NCBI GenBank assembly: GCA_964371945.1
Contig: CAYJPA010000001.1
Span: forward strand, 55,379-119,378
Reading direction: 5' to 3'
Length of the DNA stretch: 64,000 nucleotides
Source of the DNA: CAYJPA01 sp964371945
Lineage (GTDB): Bacteria > Chloroflexota > Chloroflexia > Thermomicrobiales > UBA6265
Below, piece by piece: positions 59,726 to 64,000 of the stretch (position 1 is its first letter; each line of letters begins with the position of its first letter). The position numbers were made by a program, and so were the translations under genes. The notes below the pieces were generated by a model. The model searched no databases, was not told where the DNA came from, and was given only the letters and a program-made list of their open reading frames with translations.

Positions 59726-60397
59726 ATGGAACGAACCTTCACTGACGACCAAACCACCTCCGCGCTTGGCAGCTTGCCGCCGACCAGGCGGGAACTGCTC
59801 GAGATGATCAAACGACAGGGCGAGGCCGATGTCGAGCAGATCGCCGAGCGTCTCGGCATCACCATCAGCGGAGCCCGGCAGCACCTAACCTCACTGGAAG
59901 CAGATGGGCTGGTTCGGCACCGCCAGGAACGAACAGGTCCCGGACGGCCGAAACACCTATTTGAGTTGACTCCCGCCGGCGATGCGCTCTTTCCTCGTAA
60001 CTATGTCGATCTCGCCAACGAATTGCTGACCTACGTCGAAGACGAGGATCCAGCAATGTTGATCCGTATTTTCGACAAGCGAGCGCAACGGCGGCTTGAA
60101 CGCGCTCGCATACGGTCGAAAGGTCTGAGTTTCGCCGGCCGGGTCAAGCTGGTCGCCCGGATTCTCGACGAGGATGGCTACCTGGCCGACTTTGAAGAGC
60201 GGCCCGACGGGTCCTTCACGGTCACCGAGCATAACTGCGCGGTGCTCGCAATCGCTCAACAGCACCGTCATGCCTGCAATACCGAGCTCGCCTTCTTGCA
60301 CGCGCTCTTGCCGGAGGCAGAGGTGACGCGCATCGCACATCGGCTCAACGGCGGTCACGTTTGCGCCTACGAGGTCAAATCTCGGCCAACCGACTAG
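59726..60397 (+). CDS. SufR-like winged-helix regulator with Fe-S cysteine pattern
   Basis: 223 residues. HTH ~17-80: RRELLEMIKRQGEADVEQIAERLGITISGARQHL, then DGLVRHRQERTGPGRPKHLFELT. The C-terminal domain carries Cys171 (EHNCAVLAIA), Cys184 (HACNTELAF) and Cys213 (GGHVCAYEV), the three-cysteine layout of SufR, which ligates a [4Fe-4S] cluster and represses Fe-S assembly genes. No suf genes are in the window; the next gene encodes a DsbA-family protein 19 nt downstream, so this copy may instead watch thiol or redox stress. ATG 59726 is preceded by GGAAGAGA. Confidence 0.85.
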   Translation: MERTFTDDQTTSALGSLPPTRRELLEMIKRQGEADVEQIAERLGITISGARQHLTSLEADGLVRHRQERTGPGRPKHLFELTPAGDALFPRNYVDLANELLTYVEDEDPAMLIRIFDKRAQRRLERARIRSKGLSFAGRVKLVARILDEDGYLADFEERPDGSFTVTEHNCAVLAIAQQHRHACNTELAFLHALLPEAEVTRIAHRLNGGHVCAYEVKSRPTD

Positions 60398-60416
60398 TCA
60401 ATTGAAAGTGATTCGA

Positions 60417-61049
60417 ATGAACATCGACGTTTATCAAGATACGATCTGCCCCTGGTGCCGGATCGGCAATAAAAACCTGAACGATGCGATCGCCAGATGG
60501 CATGACGAGCCGGTGACGGTCGTTCAACGCCCGTTCGAGCTGCGACCCGAAATGGACCCGGGGGGCCGGGATTTTGTCGATCATATGGCAACGATCAAAG
60601 GCGACCGAAACTTCCAGCCCCTCTTCGACCGGGTGTGTCAGGCAGGTGAAACGTGCGGTCTCGCCTTTCGCTTCGATCAGATCACACGAATGCCGAACAC
60701 ACTGCTCTCTCACGTTTTGATTCAGGCGGTCTCGCCTGAACGTCAGGGAGTGCTGCTCGAAGCCATCCACAAGGCCTATTTCGAGGATGGACGTGACGCC
60801 GGAGATCGCGAGACCTTGCTGGCGATCGCGGTAGAGGTGGGTCTCGATCGCGCTGGATTGACAGCCAAACTCGATGATCCCGAGTTCGTGCTGGAGGTCG
60901 CCGAGCAGGCCGCCTGGGCCAGAAATCAGGGTATTAGCGGCGTGCCCTTCTTCGTCTTCAACGAAACCGTCGCCGTTTCGGGCGCTCAACCGCCGGATGT
61001 GCTTCTCGCGGCGATGAAACAGGCCTCTTCGGTCACTGTCCCAGGCTAG
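60417..61049 (+). CDS. DsbA-family FrnE-like thiol oxidoreductase
   Basis: 210 residues from ATG 60417 (TTG 60402 is an alternative). DSBA-like thioredoxin fold with the redox motif Cys11-Pro-Trp-Cys14 in YQDTICPWCRIG, a long helical insertion, and the cis-Pro loop GVPFFVFNE followed by VSGAQPPDVL. No signal peptide, so cytoplasmic as in FrnE/2-hydroxychromene-isomerase-like relatives. It is probably cotranscribed with the SufR-like regulator just upstream. Role in oxidative stress is inferred from the family. Confidence 0.92.
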   Translation: MNIDVYQDTICPWCRIGNKNLNDAIARWHDEPVTVVQRPFELRPEMDPGGRDFVDHMATIKGDRNFQPLFDRVCQAGETCGLAFRFDQITRMPNTLLSHVLIQAVSPERQGVLLEAIHKAYFEDGRDAGDRETLLAIAVEVGLDRAGLTAKLDDPEFVLEVAEQAAWARNQGISGVPFFVFNETVAVSGAQPPDVLLAAMKQASSVTVPG

Positions 61050-61261
61050 TTTCGCGGTTGAGTGCTGCGACCTTCACTCTCACGGGCATTCCATCAGAAA
61101 CCAGTTCCGCGCTCTTCAGATTTGGAGAAGGCGATCCGTATCTGCCAAATGGCAAATACGTGTCTAGTTATGGTATTACCGTATCAACAGACCAACGAAG
61201 TCGCCGTTCTTATAGCGTACCGCGTTGCGGCCAAATCAAGCCAGAAACCGGCTTTTCAACA

Positions 61262-62215
61262 TCAACTGGCGTTCGCCATTTCGATGAGCTCCACTGCCAA
61301 TCCTCGGAAGGATTCACGTAGTTCGTCCGGTTGGATGATCTGCAGCGGCACTCCCAGCCCGATCAGAAACCGCGCGATGCCATCGAGATCATCGACCTGC
61401 GTGCGAAACAGCACACCGCCCTTCCCCTCTTGGAATCGCCCTGAGCCCGGCGAGATCTGCCGTACCGCGTGATCCATGGTTGTCTTTAGCAAAACTTGGA
61501 CCTGATAAACCCCGGGGATCGCGGCGATCGACCGCAACACGATCTCGAGCGGATCGACCGAAATGGGCGGCTCAAATCGAGCCTCGCTCGCTTCGGCGGA
61601 AGAGATACGGTCAATTCGGAACGTACGGTCATGCTGCCGCAAATGGCAGTATCCGGCCAAATACCAGCGGTGACCGAGGTTGACCACCCCGTACGGATCG
61701 ACCGTCCGGCTGGTGGAATCCAACGATGCCGATTGATAATTCAGAACTACCCGTTGGCGGTGCATCGCGGCGTGGCTCAGAAGCGCGACAAGATCGCTGT
61801 CGGCTTCGTCGGCATCCCTGTTCGGTCCGACCGCGATCACGTTCTGCACCGCCTGGACACGCTCTCGTACCGCGACTGGCAGCACGCGCTCGAGTTTGGC
61901 GAGCGCCCCGTTGGCCGCCGCCGGATCAACCGCCAGTCCAAGTCGCGGTACGGCCATCAATGCCAGCGTCAACGCGACTGCTTCCTGGTCCGTGAACATC
62001 AACGGCGGCAGCTTGTAACCGGGTCGCAGCCGGTAGCCGCCGGACGGACCGCGCACACCCTCGACCGGAATGCCCAAATCTTGGAGCATCGTGACATAAC
62101 GTCGGATGCTGCGGGTATCGACCTCGAGTCGCTGCGAGAGCTCGGCTCCGGTGAGGCTTCCCCGGGCCTGCAACAGTTCCAGCACGGTGAGCAATCGGGT
62201 CGTCGGTTGATACAT
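61262..62215 (-). CDS. YafY-type HTH/WYL transcriptional regulator
   Basis: 317 residues from ATG 62215 with GAGGGG five nt upstream. N-terminal HTH_11: TRLLTVLELLQARGSLTGAELS then RRYVTMLQDLGIPVEGVRG-SGGYRL. The WYL domain (~130-215) shows VVLNYQS, VDPYGVVNLGHRWYLAGYC and TFRIDRI; a WCX-like C-terminal domain follows. WYL proteins sense ligands or nucleic acids and often control DNA-damage or defence genes. It is divergent from the tag gene (gap ~120 bp), so it may regulate that DNA-repair gene. Confidence 0.93.
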   Translation of the reverse strand: MYQPTTRLLTVLELLQARGSLTGAELSQRLEVDTRSIRRYVTMLQDLGIPVEGVRGPSGGYRLRPGYKLPPLMFTDQEAVALTLALMAVPRLGLAVDPAAANGALAKLERVLPVAVRERVQAVQNVIAVGPNRDADEADSDLVALLSHAAMHRQRVVLNYQSASLDSTSRTVDPYGVVNLGHRWYLAGYCHLRQHDRTFRIDRISSAEASEARFEPPISVDPLEIVLRSIAAIPGVYQVQVLLKTTMDHAVRQISPGSGRFQEGKGGVLFRTQVDDLDGIARFLIGLGVPLQIIQPDELRESFRGLAVELIEMANAS

Positions 62216-62336
62216 ATCGCCCCTCAACTCGGAGCATACGACGAAATGCGGACCAAATCCGTCCGCTTATGCCAGTATTGTCTCAATGGTGGAGCGGCTG
62301 CCCACGTCAGCGGCGAGCAACCGGGGGACGAGCTCG

Positions 62337-62921
62337 ATGGATGACGGCAAGATCCGGTGTAACTGGAGCATGAGTGACGATCTCTACATCAAGTATCACG
62401 ACGAAGAGTGGGGCGTTCCGGTGCACGACGATCGCGAGCTCTTCGAACGGCTTATGCTGGAGGGTTTCCAGGCCGGGCTTTCGTGGCGCACGATCCTGGG
62501 CAAGCGTGAGAATTTCTACCGGGCGTTCGATGGTTGGGATCCGGATACGATCGCGGCGTACGGTCCGGACGATATCGCCCGGCTCATGGATGATGCCGGA
62601 ATCGTCAGGAACCGGCTGAAGGTGGAAGGTGCGGTCAAGAACGCCCGCGCTTATCTCAACATCCTCGACTCACCTGGTGCCTTCGACCGCTACATCTGGC
62701 AATTCACCGGCGGAGACATCCTGCAGAAACCGCTGCCGGTTGTGATGGGCGAGATCCCTGCGTCAACGCCGGAATCCGACGCGATGTCGAAAGACCTCAA
62801 AAAGCGCGGCTTCACGTTCGTTGGAACCACGATCTGTTATGCCTTTATGCAGTCCGTCGGAATGGTCAATGATCACCTGGCGACCTGCTGGCGGGCAAAC
62901 GTCTCATCGACGCTTCGCTAG
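62337..62921 (+). CDS. tag: DNA-3-methyladenine glycosylase I
   Basis: 194 residues from ATG 62337; an earlier in-frame start adds an unlike leader. Zinc-site residues of Tag are present: Cys8 (RCNW), His21 (YHDEEWG), His180 and Cys184 near the C-terminus (NDHLATCW). The helical core has FERLMLEGFQAGLSWRTIL and the helix-hairpin-helix-like RNRLKVEGAVKNARAYL. It removes 3-methyladenine from alkylated DNA. Typical length; divergent from a WYL regulator. Confidence 0.97.
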   Translation: MDDGKIRCNWSMSDDLYIKYHDEEWGVPVHDDRELFERLMLEGFQAGLSWRTILGKRENFYRAFDGWDPDTIAAYGPDDIARLMDDAGIVRNRLKVEGAVKNARAYLNILDSPGAFDRYIWQFTGGDILQKPLPVVMGEIPASTPESDAMSKDLKKRGFTFVGTTICYAFMQSVGMVNDHLATCWRANVSSTLR

Positions 62922-63032
62922 ACTGGGGCAAGGAACCGCGTTCTTGAACCAAACGTTCTTCAAGGTAGGACGGTCGCACTGTTGTCCGGCATGATCCATG
63001 CGGCCGGTTCTTGCACCGAAGAAGGGGCGAAA

Positions 63033-63848
63033 ATGAACCGCCGAGTACTACTCAGGTCCGCCGTTGCCGGAATGGCGTTAGTGATGCTGCCGGACTGGAA
63101 TCGCGTCCGTGCTCAACAGGCAACTCCGGTGCCTGGGAACGGCTTGTTGAACATACGCTGGCAACTTGACCGGATCAACTCGGGCGATCGCGTGCTCGTG
63201 CCGGACGACCCATCCCGTTACTGGGTCCAATTTCAAGCAGATGGCAAACTCTTGATTGGTGCGGACTGCAATTCGGCTGGCGCGGTCTTCAAACTGACTG
63301 GATCGAGCATTGGTCTCGGCGAGATCTTCACGACCGGCGTCGCCTGCGCCCCAGATTCCATTTCGGATGAGTTTCTTAGAAAGCTCAAGTATGTGGTTTC
63401 GTACACGATCTTTGGCGACGTCAGCGATCAGCTTGTGCTCGACATGATGGCGGACGGCGGTCAACTCGTATTCACCCCGCTGCTCACCGGCGTGGTCTGG
63501 CAGTGGACGGAATTCCAGAGTGGAGACGGATCGATCTTCAAGCCGACCGATCCAACCCGGTACACTGCCGAGTTTCACGACGACGGAACCGTTCGAGTGC
63601 TGGCGGACTGCAACAGCGGCTCCGGACTGGCGACGATCGACGGCACATCGATCGATCTGACCGTTGCAGCCACGCGCATGGCGTGCCCCGAGGGTTCGCA
63701 ATCGAGCGCATTCCTGCGTTACCTGAATGAAGCGGTCACCTACGTCATTCGCGATGGACGGTTGGCGCTTTCGCTTCCAGCCGGCGCCGGAATCGCCCTC
63801 TTTCAACCGGTCATCCCAGCACCCGAAGTGGCAACACCAGTGGCATAG
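63033..63848 (+). CDS. Secreted protein with two META (HslJ-like) domains
   Basis: 271 residues from ATG 63033 (GAAGGGGCG upstream). Tat-like signal: MNRRVLLRSAVAGMALVML. Two tandem META domains, ~30-145 and ~150-262, each opening with xWQ(L/W)xxxxSGD, continuing with a (L/V)xADCNS core and a cysteine-bearing strand (GVACAPDS / TRMACPEGS). META domains occur in HslJ and secreted stress proteins; function unknown. The duplication within one chain is clear. It ends 75 nt before a heptamer array. Confidence 0.88.
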   Translation: MNRRVLLRSAVAGMALVMLPDWNRVRAQQATPVPGNGLLNIRWQLDRINSGDRVLVPDDPSRYWVQFQADGKLLIGADCNSAGAVFKLTGSSIGLGEIFTTGVACAPDSISDEFLRKLKYVVSYTIFGDVSDQLVLDMMADGGQLVFTPLLTGVVWQWTEFQSGDGSIFKPTDPTRYTAEFHDDGTVRVLADCNSGSGLATIDGTSIDLTVAATRMACPEGSQSSAFLRYLNEAVTYVIRDGRLALSLPAGAGIALFQPVIPAPEVATPVA

Positions 63849-63923
63849 CTTCAAGCCGCAAGCCACAAGCTGCAAACTTTGATTTGTCCAACGCTGACAT
63901 CCTTGCCATGCGATAGGATCTTC

Positions 63924-64000
63924 TTGGAGCTTGGAGCTTGGAGCTTGGGGCTTGGAGCTTGGAGCTCGGAGCTTGGAGCTCGGAGCTTGGAGCTCGGAGC
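63924..64000. repeat. Tandem heptamer array, at least eleven units
   Basis: Eleven contiguous 7-nt units run to the window edge: TTGGAGC in seven, TCGGAGC in three (alternating near the end) and TTGGGGC in one. The array probably continues beyond the window. Its complement GCTCCAA occurs as a short run beside the GAGCCGCTAGC repeat at 26949-26963, and a related AAGCCGCAAGCCACAAGCT stretch lies at 63852-63872. Confidence 0.95.

Noticed and set aside
61062..61472. Rightward 136-codon frame after the DsbA gene
   Set aside because: Mostly antisense to the WYL regulator, with no family signal.
63924..64000. CRISPR array at the window end
   Set aside because: Units are 7 nt with no unique spacers; it is a simple tandem repeat.

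Overview
The window is 64 kb of a GC-rich (roughly 60%), densely packed bacterial chromosome with genes on both strands and no rRNA, tRNA, CRISPR array or prophage that I can see. The likely source is a Chloroflexota bacterium of the Thermomicrobia/Sphaerobacter type. This is inferred from a single-chain heme A synthase/heme O synthase (CtaA-CtaB) fusion, secreted proteins with signal peptides followed by Thr/Pro/Ala-rich stretches, a thioredoxin-NHL protein, and intergenic repeats of the GGAGCTT and GCGATAAATCGC kinds. No taxonomic marker gene is present.

Layout. 0-3.1 kb: edge of an MFS transporter, then a restriction-modification-like pair (N6-adenine methyltransferase plus an unrecognised partner). 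3.4-10.3 kb: a protein made of eight 16-residue repeats, a CocE-type hydrolase, a PIN toxin with a zinc-ribbon partner, a DUF885 peptidase-like protein and a flippase-like membrane protein. 9.6-13 kb: an OmpR-type two-component system followed by a PepSY protein and a secreted protein. 13.2-16.1 kb: two tandem glutamine synthetases, each followed by a similar strong hairpin. 16.5-23.2 kb: small enzymes, a secreted subtilisin and a BrnT-like toxin-antitoxin pair. 23.4-26.9 kb: a pyruvate/2-oxoacid dehydrogenase E1alpha-E1beta-E2 operon ringed by GAGCCGCTAGC repeats. 27.3-33 kb: a membrane-fused molybdopterin enzyme, MscL and a TPP-riboswitch-controlled thiamine-precursor binding protein.

33-53 kb is a housekeeping block: ureohydrolase-family protein, RNase III, PRPP synthetase, LytR-CpsA-Psr protein, dCTP deaminase, Ndk, a large TPR protein with a Roadblock protein, DnaA, TerC, a Phd/PIN toxin-antitoxin pair and CtaA-CtaB. 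Two near-perfect ParB-binding parS palindromes lie at 40985 and 41559, 6-8 kb from dnaA, which suggests an origin-proximal region. 53.3-64 kb: the thioredoxin-NHL gene, a YbaK-type deacylase, a REP-associated transposase carrying its own repeat, two genes broken by single-base shifts in GC runs, an N-acetyltransferase, an MFS exporter, a SufR-like regulator with a DsbA-family protein, a WYL regulator, the Tag DNA glycosylase and a double META-domain secreted protein. A heptamer array ends the window.

The most notable observation is the thioredoxin-NHL gene at 53350-54840. Its only in-frame UGA falls exactly on the first Cys of the CxxC redox motif, and a hairpin with a GGUU loop lies 25 nt downstream, as expected for a bacterial SECIS. 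I read it as a selenoprotein, which simple gene calling would truncate to its NHL part.
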